NCBI GenBank assembly: GCA_029216955.1
Contig: JANAVB010002199.1
Location: 11,856,585 to 11,920,584 of the forward strand
From: Iris pallida
Lineage: Eukaryota > Streptophyta > Magnoliopsida > Asparagales > Iridaceae
DNA: 64,000 nt
Direction of reading: 5' to 3'
Below are positions 25,131 to 36,602 of the stretch, one piece after another (positions within the stretch are counted from its first letter, which is position 1; every line of letters starts with the position of its first letter). Position numbers and translations under genes: made by a program. The notes beneath the pieces are model-generated. The model was given only the letters and a program-made list of their open reading frames with translations, was not told the origin of the DNA and did not search any database.

Positions 25131-25480
25131 GAGCCAGCTCATCGTCAGCAAACCTAACCAGTCCATCGGTTAGTGCACCAGCACCAGCACCAGCACAACA
25201 ACAGTATCAGCCTCTGAGGCCATTGCCGCCTTAGGAACAAGCATTCCAGCAGCAGAGGCCCCAGCAGTATACCCAAGTCCAAGCCCAGATGCATAACCGT
25301 TAGAGAGGTTTCCCGTAGGATGTCTTCCTCATGCCTTATGCTTTTAAATTCCTTGCTTGCATGAATTATTGCTTGATTGGTTGCTAGCATAGATTTCTTG
25401 TGCCTTTGTATAGCTTGCCCCGACATCTCTAGCCTCTTGATTAAATTTCGAAGACAGAATTCTTTTAAGGTGGGTAGAGT
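25131..25480 (+). other. RT-E 3' untranslated segment and polypurine tract
   Basis: A Pro/Gln-coding remnant of the gag tail fades out by about 25300. Non-coding sequence then runs to a purine-rich tract AAGGTGGGTAGAG (about 25467-25479), immediately before the 3' LTR TGTCACTCCC. This short stretch is all that stands where pol should be. Confidence 0.75.
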
Positions 25481-26101
25481 TGTCACTCCCGTTTCCCGTT
25501 ATATGTATTTTCGTATACGTATACGAGATCTCTGACGTTTGTTAGGTGACCCGTAGTTGGACTTGACTTGCTAGCCTAGTCTAGGTTAGCTTTGACTTGG
25601 TTTGGTCTTGGTTTAGCTTGGTTTGGTTTATTTTGGTTCGGCTTGATTTGATTGGGCTTTTGGTTCATTATGAGAGAACCCTCCCCCTTTGTAAACCCAC
25701 CAACCCTTTCTCTCTCTTCATTACTTTCTTACTTTTCATTTACTCCTTCTTCTTCCTTATAACTCTCTCCACCGACCTAGAGCTTAGGCAAGTGCAACTT
25801 GCTTCATGGAGAACTCCATTTTTGTTGTTCTATTGTCTTCCTTACGAGATTCTAAGACACTTTAGTACTTAGCACTTTCAATTTCCATGTTTTATTTCTT
25901 GTAGATCTAAGTTTGTTGCATTTTCGGATTTATTGGGTTTTGATCTACCAAACATCATTATTTTTAAGTTTTGATTGTTCTATGTTGTAGAGAATTCAAT
26001 TTTATCCAAAATGGATATTTGAAAAGTTAGATTTTGACTTGTTTTGAGGAAGTTATGGCCAAATGATTATTTGGTCATCTTCTATGTTCATCTGGCGGCA
26101 T
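25481..26101 (+). repeat. RT-E 3' LTR, first part
   Basis: Starts TGTCACTCCCGTTTCCC and is collinear with 21111-21713 of the 5' LTR. The TATA-like box is mutated here (TTTGTAAAC). It is interrupted at the first unit of the 48-bp array by RT-F; the last five bases GGCAT are the left target duplication of RT-F. Confidence 0.92.
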
Positions 26102-26938
26102 TGTAGGTCCTAACAATCAAGTTGCACTCATCAACAAAGTCATCAAAATCAAATTATACATTCTTCAAGTGAACTGCGCAGAAGACAGATTGCACAACAA
26201 TTCGATTGTGCAGGAGGAACTGCGCACTCATCCAAGTGCGCTTGCTGACGTGGCCTCGTCATCAATACCTGACAGAGAATCAGATCTTCTGACAGCTGAC
26301 AGCACGAAGAACGAGGAAACTGTTCGTTTATCGTGCAACACAGCGCTCGAGGACAGCTGTACATACAACGCAATCTGCCTGCAGCGCAGTCCATTCTAGC
26401 GCGGTCCATCCCAGCGCAATCCGAAGCCAGCACAATTCAGTTGGCGCACTCCATCAATACAACTGACAAAAGTACACATGGCCTTCATGCCATCAATGAC
26501 TCATTACGTAGTAACCGTCTGTACACGATCATGCGCATTTCAATCAAATAATGCCATGTGTCCAATACAGTTAGCCCACGATCATGTAACTACCAGCGCA
26601 GTCTGATGTCTACGTGGTCCAATGCAGCGCAATCCAGCTTGCGCAGTCCAGAATAACTAAAAGTTAGTTATTTCCAGAACTCTATAAATAGAGTTTCAAG
26701 TCCTTCCTAGAGGGGATCATACACGCATACAGAGATCAGAGATCATCACCAGAGATCAGGAGTTCTTGCCAAAGTGCTGCTGCAATCTTTAGAGGCTACC
26801 GTCTTCAAAGTTTACATCGTCCATGGGATAAAGCGATCGTCTTCAGATCGGATTCCTATAGTTGTACTTTCCCAAAATTCTTGTAATCGTCTTTACAAAG
26901 TTTGTTGAAATAAAGATCAACTTTTGTTTTTGCAAACA
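26102..26938 (+). repeat. RT-F 5' LTR (837 bp)
   Basis: TGTAGGTCC to GCAAACA. It contains many GCGCA-core words (TGCGCAG, GCGCAATCC) and a CTATAAATAG box at 26682-26691. The polyadenylation region is AT-rich near the end. The short ORFs at 26149-26551 are shadows. Confidence 0.95.
26682..26691 (+). promoter_or_regulatory. RT-F LTR TATA box
   Basis: CTATAAATAG lies about 250 bp before the LTR end; the same box is at 42532-42541 in the 3' LTR. Identical boxes occur upstream of both antisense genes of this element. Confidence 0.75.
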
Positions 26939-26941
26939 AAA

Positions 26942-26959
26942 TGGCGAATCTGCTGGGGA
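26942..26959 (+). promoter_or_regulatory. RT-F primer binding site
   Basis: TGGCGAATCTGCTGGGGA begins three bases after the LTR. It overlaps the first codons of the leader ORF (MANLLG). RT-A has the corresponding degraded TTGTGACTCTGCTAGGGA next to its LTR. Ogre-type elements are known for a non-iMet primer (tRNA-Arg reported); I did not verify the tRNA. Confidence 0.75.
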
Positions 26960-28281
26960 CAACTTTCTCCTCCGACGAGGAAGTGGCAACTCAATGTGAC
27001 GTTGCGTCTATCGAAAAGACGCAGAAGACGCTGGTTGTGAAGGTCAACCAGATGGCCTATGAAGCCATGATCAACTCCAGGACCACCCCTCGCACTGCAA
27101 CAACTTCCCACGAGCAAAGTGCGCCCAGTGTGGGTCCCCAAGACTGCTGCACAATCTGTTGATTCTGCCATCAAGACTGCTGCGCAGTCTAATGTCTCTG
27201 CTGCTAAGACTGTTGCACAGTCTGTTGTCTCTGCTGTTGCACAATCTGCCTCTACTACTCATGCGCAGTCTGCTGTTACCAGTGCACAAACCACATCATA
27301 TATTGCTCTGTCAAAGTACAAGACTCCTATTCCTCTGGAGCAGTTGGCTGTAACTTTTCCTGTACAATCTACCACTCCAGCAACCAGAGTGCAACCCAAA
27401 CACTCTGGTAACAAGACTCCTGCCGCGCAAGCCACTGTGACTGAGGACAAAAGACTTTCTGCCAGTGTTACTCATGCACAACCTGCCAGTGCGCCATCAA
27501 CCCATGCGCACACTGCGCTAGCGCAATCCAAGAGAGACAGCCCTTCGGCTAATCTCTCATCTTTTCATAACAAGAGGAAAAGCTCTGCTCCTCCTCTCAA
27601 GTACCCTGTTCCTCCTGCGCAATCCACATGGAGTAGTTTTTGGCTATTCCTCCTCCTCCTCCTCAAAACAAAGGAAAAGGCCCATTGGTCTTTTCTCAAA
27701 CTTCCTCATCCCACGACTTGGAAGACAACAGAGGGAAACGCTCTTTAGCTAACCCTTCTTCACAAAACAAAGGAAAAGGCCCTTTGGTCTTTTCTCAGTC
27801 TTTCACGGTTTTTATCGTAGAAGATCAATCTGAACGTGCTCCGGCACCAGTCAGTACAAGAATTCCCTCTCACAAGGATTCTTCTTCCCTCCTTGCCAAA
27901 GGGAAGTGTACTGATCAGAGAGGTATTCTGTCTACTCCGGTAGCAGAGTTCCAAGATCTCCCAACTCTTCAGATATCCCGTTCAAGACAGGGAAAATTTT
28001 TGGTGTCTCAGACAGAAACCCCTGGGGGTGAATTTGCTGATCTAAGAACTTATCTCAATCGACCAACTTCGGTGAAACGCAAACAGCCAATGCCAAAGAC
28101 CAACCAGTATCAGAAGCAAACTTCCAGGATCAAAAATCCAGACACCTATGCCAATGAAATGAGTACTTCCCTGTACACTCAAGGGACAAAATATTTGAAG
28201 AACCGGAACCATGTTCCGAATATTGTCAAAGAAAACATCCCTCGAACTTCTTCTCGTCCCGTTACTGTTCCTGATCTCTGA
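26942..28281 (+). pseudogene. RT-F leader ORF / N-terminal gag region
   Basis: The ORF starts at 26941 (MANLLGTTFSSDEE) and is split over three frames (26941-27162, 27119-27748, 27640-28281). The middle part is Ala/Gln/Ser-rich with repeated AQS motifs from GCGCAGTCT units, so it looks like expanded low-complexity coding. The last part has a duplicated GKGPLVFSQ motif from a tandem repeat near 27670-27795. Its homologue opens RT-A (minus strand, near 45730). The function is unknown; some Tat elements have an extra ORF upstream of gag. Confidence 0.65.
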
Positions 28282-28423
28282 GAACACCTTAAACAAAAAT
28301 GGGACAATATCTCAATGCCTCCAGTGCAACCACTTGGACACCATTGTAATCACAAAGTGGTCATCAAGTGTTGTTGTCAGACAACAAGACAATCTGTCTT
28401 CGATCGTCTGAACTTTTCAAACT

Positions 28424-30790
28424 TTGAACCTATGTCAGAAGATGAAGACAGTTTTGTACGCTTCTGTCAACATGACTTCCAGAGACACTGGGGGTAGGAT
28501 GTGCTCCAAGCATGGCAAGCCTCGCAAGCCAAGTCAGCGGTATTTGGATCTACTCCAAGAATCTTCTAAAGGAGTATTCCAACATACCCGATCCCGAAGC
28601 CGAGACACAATCGGTCAAAGGAATCTTCAAGATCCTTCCGGTCATCTTCTTCTTTCTCACTCAAGAGATGATTCTTTCTCCAACTATGATGCATACAGTA
28701 AAAGTTCGGAACAGACAGTATCCTCCACTGTACCTAGAGAAGTGATAGCTTATGTTATCACTGAAGATCCCGATGCTTCCAGTTCAGCTAGTCAAGAACA
28801 ACGAATAGCTGCACTAGAGGACAAGCTGAAGACCATGGCCGAGATGGTCGCAAGTATGCATTCCATCATTGTGGCTCAGCATACAGTGCCACTGACCGTA
28901 CCTCCTGCAAATCCTAAAATCATATCATCGTCGGTGCCTGTCAACACAGGACTGGGGGTAGCATCTCTTCAAGTACCTCCTGTACAGGTCCAACCTACAC
29001 CTAGTCAATCAGGTGCTGGGGGTAGTGCTTATCACGCTGTTCCTCCCCCTAACACTGTGACTCAGCCTGCTCCTTCTATATCAGTGGAAGATGCCAATGA
29101 AGCTGTCAAGCTTCTGCACACTCAGTTCGAAGCTTTCAAAGAGAAGGACAACTTGCAGAGGTTGGGTATCAAGCAACCCTACCAAGTTAAATGGAAGGAA
29201 GTTCCGTTTCCTCCGAAGTACAAGATTCCAACAATCTCGCTGTTTGATGGAAGCACTTCTCCCAGTCAGTTCATTAACCATTTTGAGGTTATGACTGTCC
29301 AACTTCAACCAAATGACGCTCTTCTTACCAGAGTATTCGTCGGTTATTTAGCCGGCGTAGCATACAATTGGTACAGAAGCTTGCCCGATGGTTGTATCAC
29401 CTCCTTCTCTGGCCTAAAATAAATCTTCTTGGAACGATTTTATGAGGGGATCAACGACATGACTATGTCAGCCCTCAATAAAATCAAACAAAGATACAAT
29501 GAAACTGCTGAGAGTTTCATTGAAAGGTTCCGACAGGAAGCTTTAAAAATGCCTCCTAGAACTCCGGCCGCTGTCACTATAGACACCTGCAAGGCAAATC
29601 TTTTGCCTATTATCAGTATGTGGACAGGATCTACTCAGTTCCAAGACTGGCCATCCTTTATTGTCAACGCTAAAGCAGCTGAAGTTAGCGTCGACAAATT
29701 CAAGCAGCTAGGGGTACAAATGCCTAACCCCGACCGGGATGAACACCAGACATCGGGTGGTGGCAATCGCTAGAACAACCGCAAGGGAAAAGAAGCTTTG
29801 AATATCATCTTGATGAATAAGAATAAAGAATCTCTGGCGGTCAACGTAGCTCCCCCTACGTCCACTTCTACTCCTTCAGCACCTCCACCAAGAGAACCTC
29901 GTCCGAAAGTAGAGTACTCTTTTGACGAGAATGACACAGTGAGCATCTTTGATTGCTTGATCAAAAGTAATAAGCTCCAGCTCCTAGATCCCAAGAAGCC
30001 TGATGAAGTCGGTAAGACTGATCATCCTAAGTACTGTGTTTATCATAGGTTCATTGGGCATCCCACTCGAGCATGTTATGTGCTCAAAGGCAAAATCCAA
30101 GAGCTGGTCAACGCTGGTGTTGTCACTTTGCAGCAAGACGAGAAGACTGTTACCGCAAACATGATCTCCGTTCAATTCGGTGATTTCCTGCCCTAGATGG
30201 TACATCATGGTGTCATTCCTATCCCCAAAACTACTCTTGAGATTGAGAATCTCCCTTCTCCACGAAGTGAAGGTCTCGTCCCCTAGTCTCTTGACAATGG
30301 CGAGATTATGTAGATTCATCCGGATCTTGCTTCGGAGTTCGAACTTTTCTCTTCCTCCAAGAAGAAAGGCCGCTCCAAGGACAAGACAAAGACTTGCAAT
30401 ATGGTGTCTTTTGACCCCATAGTTGACGAGGAAATCCTGCTGGGCACCAGATCAGGGAAAGCTTATCTAAAGGATTACCCCGAAGCTCAAGAGAATCCTG
30501 CTTCTTCTTCTGAGCCTACTCCATTGCAGCCTGCTTCTACTGAGGATATTCCTACTGTATCCTCACCGGTTGTAGAATCTAATCCTCCCAAGCCAACGGT
30601 AACCGACAAAGGCAAACAGCAAGTCTGTTTCGACAAACCTTTGAAGAAGTTACCTCCCTCAGGACTTGAAAAGCCTTACAATTTTGATATCTTGGCTCAG
30701 TTAGCCAATACACCGGCCCGGCTGTCCATCTTCGAGCTTTTGCGCCTTTCCAAAGAGACTCGAGAAACGCTGAGCGAGGCTCTCATGTAA
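28424..30790 (+). pseudogene. RT-F gag
   Basis: One frame runs through the whole region, interrupted by stops at 29420 (TAA), 29771 (TAG), 30194 (TAG) and two more before 30400. After a coiled-coil-like stretch (QRIAALEDKLKTMAEMVASM) come Pro-rich linkers. The Tat capsid core follows: PPKYKIPTISLFDG, FINHFEVM, FVGYLAGVAYNWYRSLPDG, then ERFYEGIND and FRQEALKMPP. A Tat-type knuckle CVYHRFIGHPTRAC lies near 30036-30077. A tail with LAQLANTPARLSIFELLRLS (30690-30760), typical of this lineage, precedes protease. Confidence 0.88.
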
Positions 30791-30811
30791 GCTGAAACTT
30801 GTCTAGCTCTT

Positions 30812-31597
30812 TTGAAGAAGCCGAAAGCAGAGCCAGTCTCTTGCCTTCATTGTCATAGTGTGTTGGAGTTAATACCAAACATAACTTTCACACAGGATGA
30901 CATGCTAATGGAAGACAACAGGCACGACCGTCCTCTTTATTATATAGGATATGTCGACTCGATGAAAGTCGATCGTATTCTGATTGATCTATGGTCTGCT
31001 CTCAGCATCATGCCAAAGACAATGTTGGATGCATTGAAGATCCCAGTGCATAGTCTCTCCAGTACAATCACCACTATCCTTGGGTTCAATCAAGGAAGGA
31101 GTGAACCTCTGGGCAAGATTCGCCTAAAACTCCAAATAGGCAATCTTCGCACAAAGGTGATCTTCTACATCATTGACAATCATGGTTGTTCTTACAATGC
31201 TTTGTTGGGAAGACAATTCCTGCACGAACATAACATTGTCCCTTCGACTCTCCATCAATGTTTCAAATATGTTGATGACAATGGAGAGGTGCAAAAGGAG
31301 GTTGCTGATCTCTATCCTTTCAAAGGCGTCGAAGCATACTACAACGATGCTCGTATGTACAAGGATGAGTTCATGAAGGTTGTCCTGTCTCTGGATACTG
31401 AAGAAGAACAAGAAATAGTGCCTAATGATACCCTCATTATTCCTGTCAAAGGGCATGTTTCTCGTCCACAATCCTCTAAGCCACTGGCTATTCACTTGCC
31501 AGTTCAGAAGCAACCAACTTATGATGATCAGGATCAAAGGAAGCTCACCTCTTCTGAGCCACTTGTTATTGACTTACGTCGTAACAAGGAAAAATAA
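30812..31597 (+). pseudogene. RT-F aspartic protease
   Basis: Tat-type protease with RILIDLWSALSIMPKTML, where relatives have a D-x-G-S active-site loop. The aspartate is present, but the loop Gly is replaced by Trp. ILGFNQGRSEPLGKI and YNALLGRQFLHEHNIVPSTL follow, both conserved in the lineage. It ends in a tandem triplication (see 31542-31702). It shares a frame with gag, whereas downstream pol is in another frame. Confidence 0.85.
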
Positions 31598-31702
31598 GGC
31601 AGCTCACCTCTTCTCAGCCACTTGTTATTGATTTATCTCATAACAAGGAAAAAGGGAGCTCACCTCCTCTGAGCCGCTTGTTATCGACCTCCGTCGTAAC
31701 AA
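31542..31702 (+). repeat. Triplicated 56-59 bp motif at the protease/RT junction
   Basis: Three copies start AGCTCACCTC at 31542, 31601 and 31657. Each encodes or encoded a form of EPLVIDLRRNK. The gag-protease frame ends within it (TAA at 31595), and the pol frame is entered after it. Confidence 0.85.
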
Positions 31703-31857
31703 GGCCAATCTCCTCTACGTTCTTCTTCTCCCCTCTTGTAATCAATCTGACCAAGCTTGCTAAGGCTAAAGGTCCTGCTGTAAATACAAATATATAAATC
31801 AATGAAAAAGCATCTACTTTCCAGTATACTGATGTCATTTATCATGCTGAGTGCTAT

Positions 31858-32496
31858 TTGGATATGTTAGATGGCTATCAGTTATTTACAATGGGAGTTC
31901 TGCAATCTCTTCAAACAGAAGTCTTATTTGAACACCCAAAGGATTCATATCGTATTGTTCCCGCTCGTAAGAAAGGCGAGAGTCCAATACTTTTTAGTAA
32001 AGGACCGGAACAACAATTCAGCTATACGGATGATAGCAAAAGTAATGACACGGGGCAGCTTCAACTCCGTCGTTGCAGTCAACAATCAAAAGACATCATC
32101 CAAAAGATGGGTTATGACTTCAAAAATGGCCTCAACTATGGTAAAGGTCGAAGGACTCCTATCTGTACGGCTGTTTCAAAAGGAAAATCAGAAATGTATT
32201 ACAATAGGACCAAGAGAGGTCTCGGATATGCTACACCCCCAGTATTATCCCCAGCAGCATCTGATTTCGATAGCGAGGAGCGCTCTAACTCTTCTGATTC
32301 CAGATCATGGGATTCTGACACCAGCATCGGTCAAGTTCATCGATTGACTGTATCTTCTAACATGGTCTCCGTCGAACTTCCAGAAGGCTATGACGAGGAT
32401 ATTGAAGAAAGTCCCGAAATAGATGCTTGGGCTCAACGAATGGATACCCAATGGGAACTTCGATTCGAACAACGTGAACCTCCTACTGAAGATTAA
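31858..32496 (+). pseudogene. RT-F G-patch-like pol segment
   Basis: The 212-residue open stretch contains DIIQKMGYDFKNGLNYGKGR and KRGLGYATPP, a G-patch-like module found between protease and RT in Tat polyproteins. An acidic tail follows. It is closed by a TAA at 32494 that interrupts the frame leading into RT. RT-A keeps the same motif near position 750. Confidence 0.8.
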
Positions 32497-32634
32497 TTAG
32501 TTCAAATTGATGTAGGAGAGAGCGGGTCACCTCGTCCAATATTCATCAGTAAGAACCTCCCAGAGGCAGATAAGTAATAATTAATTCTTCTTATTCAAGA
32601 ATACATTGACGTCTTTGCCTGCAGGTATGAAGAT

Positions 32635-33885
32635 ATGCCAGGACTAGATCCCAAAGTAGCTACTCACAAACTGAACATCTTGCCTAATACAAAACCGGTC
32701 AAACAGCAACAATGGCGTTTCAAGCCAGAAATGATGGACGCAATCGATGATGGAGTCAAGAAGCTCATCGCTTGTGGCTTTATTCGAGAAGAGCAGCATC
32801 CTGATTGGGTAGCCAATGTTGTCCCAGTTTTGAAGAAAATCGAAAAAGTTCGAGTCTGCATCGACTTTTGGGATCTTAATGAAGCATATCCAAAAGATGA
32901 ATTTCCTCTTCCTATCACTGACTTTATGATTGACAACACCTGTGGGTTCGAAAGAATATCTTTCATGGACGGATTCTCCGGATACAATCAGATTCGAATG
33001 AATCCTGAAGATAAAAAATATACTTATTTTCGTACCCTTCGCGGAGTCTACTTCTATACTGTGATGCCATTTTGTGTCAAGAATGCTGGTGCAACATACC
33101 AACGAGCCATGAGTACCATATTTCGAGATCATCTGCGCAAGACTGTCAAATGCTACGTCGACGATATCGCTGTCAAAAGTCCTCTGAAAGAAGATCACAT
33201 CCAAGACTTGAGAACTATCTTCAACCTCATGCGCCAACATCAACTCAAAATGAATCCCACCAAGTCATTCTTGGGTGTCTCTAGTGGCAAATTTCTCGGC
33301 TTCGTCATTACCTCTAAAGGTATACACGTGGATCCCGAGAAGATCAAAGCCATTCAAGAGATGCGTCCTCCACGCAACCTAAAAGAGCTACGAGGATTTC
33401 AAGGTCGACTTGCGTACATTAGGAGATTCATTTCGAATCTGTCTGGACGCTGCAGACCATTTACACAACTAATGAAGAAGGGTTTATCTTTCGTTTGGAC
33501 CGAGGAATGTCAACCAGCATTTGACGACATAAAGCGGTATCTCATGGATCCACCAGTCTTGGTGCCACCAATGTCTGGTATACCATTCTTAATGTATGTC
33601 CGTGCTATGGATCATTCATTAGGTGCTTTACTTGCCCGAAAGAACAAAGAAGGCCACGAACAAGCCATCTACTACCTCAGTCGTACTATGATTGGTGCAG
33701 AACACCGTTATAGTCCGGTCGAAAAAGAATACCTAGCTCTTATGTTTGCTGTTCAGAAGACTCGGCATTACATCATTGGCCAAACTATTCATGTCATATC
33801 CCGAGTTAATCCTCTTCGGGTACTAATGAAAAAGCCAAGCACACTCAATTCTCGGCTAGCTACATGGGCCATTCTGCTAGCCTAA
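32635..33885 (+). pseudogene. RT-F reverse transcriptase and first RNase H
   Basis: A 416-residue open frame. The RT motifs are IREEQHPDWVANVVPVLKK, the catalytic box CYVDDIAVKS, FLGFVITSKGI and LRGFQGRLAYIRRFI. The gypsy RNase H region follows (AIYYLSRTMIGAEHRYSPVEKE, RHYIIGQTI). The TAA at 33883 falls where relatives have a Gln codon (LLA-stop-YD), one C-to-T change from reading through. Conserved aspartates of the RT palm are intact. Confidence 0.92.
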
Positions 33886-33891
33886 TATGAC

Positions 33892-34953
33892 ATGGTATAT
33901 GTTCCTCAAAAATCTGTCAAAGGTCAAGCACTGGCGGATTTCTTAGCAGCTCATCATGTTCCAGAGACATCCAAACTCTATGACAAAATTCCAGATGAGA
34001 CTTTGGAGTCTAATACAATCTCCAAAGAATTTCCTACTTGGTGTCTATTCTTTGACGGTGCATCCAGGATTGGACCTAATGGTGCCATTGTCACAGGAGT
34101 TAGAATTATCCTTGTTTCTCTAGACGGGTCTGCTATTCAAAGAGCCTACTCCTTAGATGAACCTTGCTCCAACAATGTGACAGAGTACAATGCTCTACTC
34201 ATTGGCCTTCAGCTAGCCAAACAACTTGACGTCAAGTATCTTGAAGTCTATGGTGACCCTAAGTTGGTTGTTAACCAAGTTAGAGGGACTTATGAAGTCC
34301 GTCATCAAGATTTAGTGCCTTACTATGAAGCGACAATCAATATGGCTATATCATTCAAAGCTTTCTTCATCGAATATGTCCGACGAGCTTGCAATACTGA
34401 AGCCGACGGTTTAGCCAATCTTGCGGCAGTCTTAGCCATTCCTATCAAAAGACAGCAGGTGGTGGTCATCTCTAATCGGGAATTGTTCTGCGTCGAAAAC
34501 AATCATAATATTGAGTTCAGTAATCTTACTGAAGTCAATGTCATCAGTGAAGATTGGAGAACTCCCTTCATCAACTTCGTAGTTCATGACATACTCCCTG
34601 AAGATCCCAAGGAGGCTACGAGTATTCGTTGGCGGTCTCTACGATTCTACTACAATCAGACCACCAAAACTCTCTACCGACGGACTTATGACGGTCTACT
34701 CTTGCGCTGTCTTGCTGGTGATGAAGCAAAGCAAGTATTGCGTGAAGCTTACGACGGTGTTTGCGGAGCACATCAACCCGGTCCTAAGCTACAGGATCGC
34801 ATCCGACGCATGGGTTACTACTGGCCCTCTATGGTATCTGATGCCATCGAATATGCGAGGAAATGTCGAGCTTATCAAATCCACGCAGATTTTATTCATC
34901 AACCATCGGAATTCCTTCATCCGACTGCTGCTTCCTGGCCTTTTGAAGCTTAG
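33892..34953 (+). pseudogene. RT-F second (archaeal-type) RNase H and integrase zinc domain
   Basis: Same frame as RT. The extra RNase H that defines the Tat lineage is seen as LFFDGASRIGPNGA (first D), NVTEYNALLIGLQLA (E), VYGDPKLVVNQV (D) and ACNTEADGLANLA (last D). It is followed by an integrase N-terminal zinc region with CGAHQPGPKLQDRI, GYYWPSM and a partly eroded Cys pair (KCRAYQ). The TAG at 34951 replaces the conserved Trp before the catalytic core, a G-to-A type change. Confidence 0.9.
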
Positions 34954-34956
34954 GAC

Positions 34957-35811
34957 ATGGACATCATTTCTCCCATCAATCCTCCTTCTTCTAGAGGACA
35001 TCGGTTCTTACTGGCAATAACCGATTACTTCTCCAAATGGGCCAAAGCTATACCATTGGCTGAAGTCAAGACCAGCAGTGTCATCAACTTTGTCAAACAC
35101 CATGTCATCTATCGATTTGGTGTACCTCGACGAATCATCTACGACAACGGACCTCAGTTCATCAGCCAAAAGTTTACAAGGTTTTGTGACGATAATCGGA
35201 TTGACAATGTCGCTTCGACAGCCTACAATCCTGCTGCTAACGGCTTAGCTGAAGCTTTCAACAAGACTATCATCAATCTCCTCAAGAAGTTTGTATCCAC
35301 TAACAAACGAAACTGGAGTGAAAGGCTTGGAGAATGTCTTTGGACCTACCGTACTACAGCCCGCAACACTACAGGCTGTACACCTTTCTCTTCGGTGTAT
35401 GGCTATGAAGCGGTTCTACCTCTGGAACTTCAAATTCCGTTTTTGAGGATTGCTATCGCCAACGAACTCACGACAGAGAACAACGATCTTCTTCGACTTC
35501 AAGAGTTAGAAGCGCTCGATGAGAAGCGGTTAATGGCTCAACAACATATTGAGTTATACCAAGCCCGCATCTCCAAGACTTTCAACCACAAAGTTAATGT
35601 CAGAGCCTTTTAGCAAAGAGAGCTCGTTCTAACCGCCAGACGTCCTATGACTAGGACTCACTCGAGCAAAGGTAAGTTCGATGCAAAGTGGGAAGGGCCA
35701 TACGTTGTGAGCAAAGTCTTCTCAAATAGAGCCTATCAACTCACAGAGCTAGACGGTCGAGTTGAAATGATGCCTATCAATGGCAAGTTCCTCAAAAAAT
35801 ATTATGTATAA
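34957..35811 (+). pseudogene. RT-F integrase catalytic core and C-terminus
   Basis: The DDE core shows MDIISPI with TDYFSKWAKAIPL (first D), IYDNGPQFIS (second D) and ANGLAEAFNKTI (E), then WTYRTTARNTTG and TPFSSVYGYEAVLP. A TAG at 35611 splits off the tail. The tail continues in frame with KFDAKWEGPYVVSKVF and NGKFLKKYYV and stops at 35811. No chromodomain is present, as expected for Tat elements. Confidence 0.9.
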
Positions 35812-35895
35812 ATATAAAAGACATTGCTTGTAATTATCAGACAAGTTCATAAATAAAATTTTATTTTATTTTATCTTGAATGATAGTACATAATA

Positions 35896-36219
35896 TCAAG
35901 GAAGGTCACTATCATCCTTCTCAAAATTGGGACGTGGGCCACTACCGTCCTTATCAAAGACATGATCAGCAAAAGAACAGAGAACATTCTTGCTGGAACC
36001 CACCAGGAACTTGCAAGCAGCCATCCTCATGGCCTCTTCTTCTTCAGTCTTCCCTGGTTCGAGAAGGAAGTCCAAGATGTCCTTTGGCGGCTTGGGTGCA
36101 GACGAACCTTCGCCCGCCTCTGTCTATTTTGGTTGGGCCGACTCGATTGGACGTTCCTCAGTGCCCGCTTCAACCTTCGAGGCGATCTCAGCCGTCTTGG
36201 ATGCATCTCCAGACGACAT
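35896..36219 (-). pseudogene. RT-F small antisense gene (one internal stop)
   Basis: On the minus strand an ATG at 36219 opens a 107-codon frame ending in TGA at 35896-35898. The only break is a TAG (codon 32, near 36126). The product is small, acidic and hydrophilic. It begins MSSGDASKTAEIASKVEAG, contains PKDILDFLLEPGKTEEEEA and CKFLVGSSKNVLCSFADHVF, and has no family I recognise. It lies 84 bp beyond the pol stop, in opposite orientation, with a CTATAAATAG box 47-56 bp upstream. The clean frame with one stop and a properly placed TATA box argues for a former gene. Some Retand-type elements are reported to carry antisense ORFs here. Confidence 0.65.
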
Positions 36220-36265
36220 CTTTGTGTTGAAAAGTGAAAGTGACCATCCCATCTGATTTTCTATT

Positions 36266-36275
36266 CTATTTATAG
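36266..36275 (-). promoter_or_regulatory. TATA box of the small antisense gene
   Basis: CTATTTATAG on the plus strand, so CTATAAATAG on the minus strand, 47 bp upstream of the ATG at 36219. It is identical to the RT-F LTR box and to the box before the larger antisense gene. Confidence 0.65.
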
Positions 36276-36299
36276 ACAGAGAGTCGTAAGACAACAAAG

Positions 36300-36602
36300 C
36301 GACACATTCATCCGACGGTTCGTCCGTTCATTATATTCATCCATCCGACCGTTCGTCCGTTCATTATCCGACGGTTCGCCCGTTCATTATCCGACGGTTT
36401 ACCCGTTCATTCCACATTATTCGACGGTTCGCTCGTTCATTATCCGACGGTTTACCCGTTTATTCCATATTATCCAACGGTTCATCCGTTCATTACATTC
36501 ATCTGACGGCTCGCCCGTTCATTACAATCATTTGACGGTTCATCCGTTCATTTAATTCATTTGACGGCCCATCCGTTCATCCCGACGATTCATTTCGTTC
36601 AT
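36300..36602. repeat. Minisatellite between the two antisense genes of RT-F
   Basis: About ten degenerate units built on CCGACGGTTCGTCCGTTCATT, 21-35 bp long with variable spacers (ATTCAT, CCACATTAT). Each unit contains ACGG and CCGT in inverted order, so single-stranded units could fold. It lies upstream of the small antisense gene and downstream of the larger one. Non-coding. Confidence 0.9.

Noticed and set aside
35880..36256. Three overlapping plus-strand ORFs after RT-F pol
   Set aside because: They are the complement of the small antisense gene; only the minus frame has a properly placed TATA box and coherent composition.
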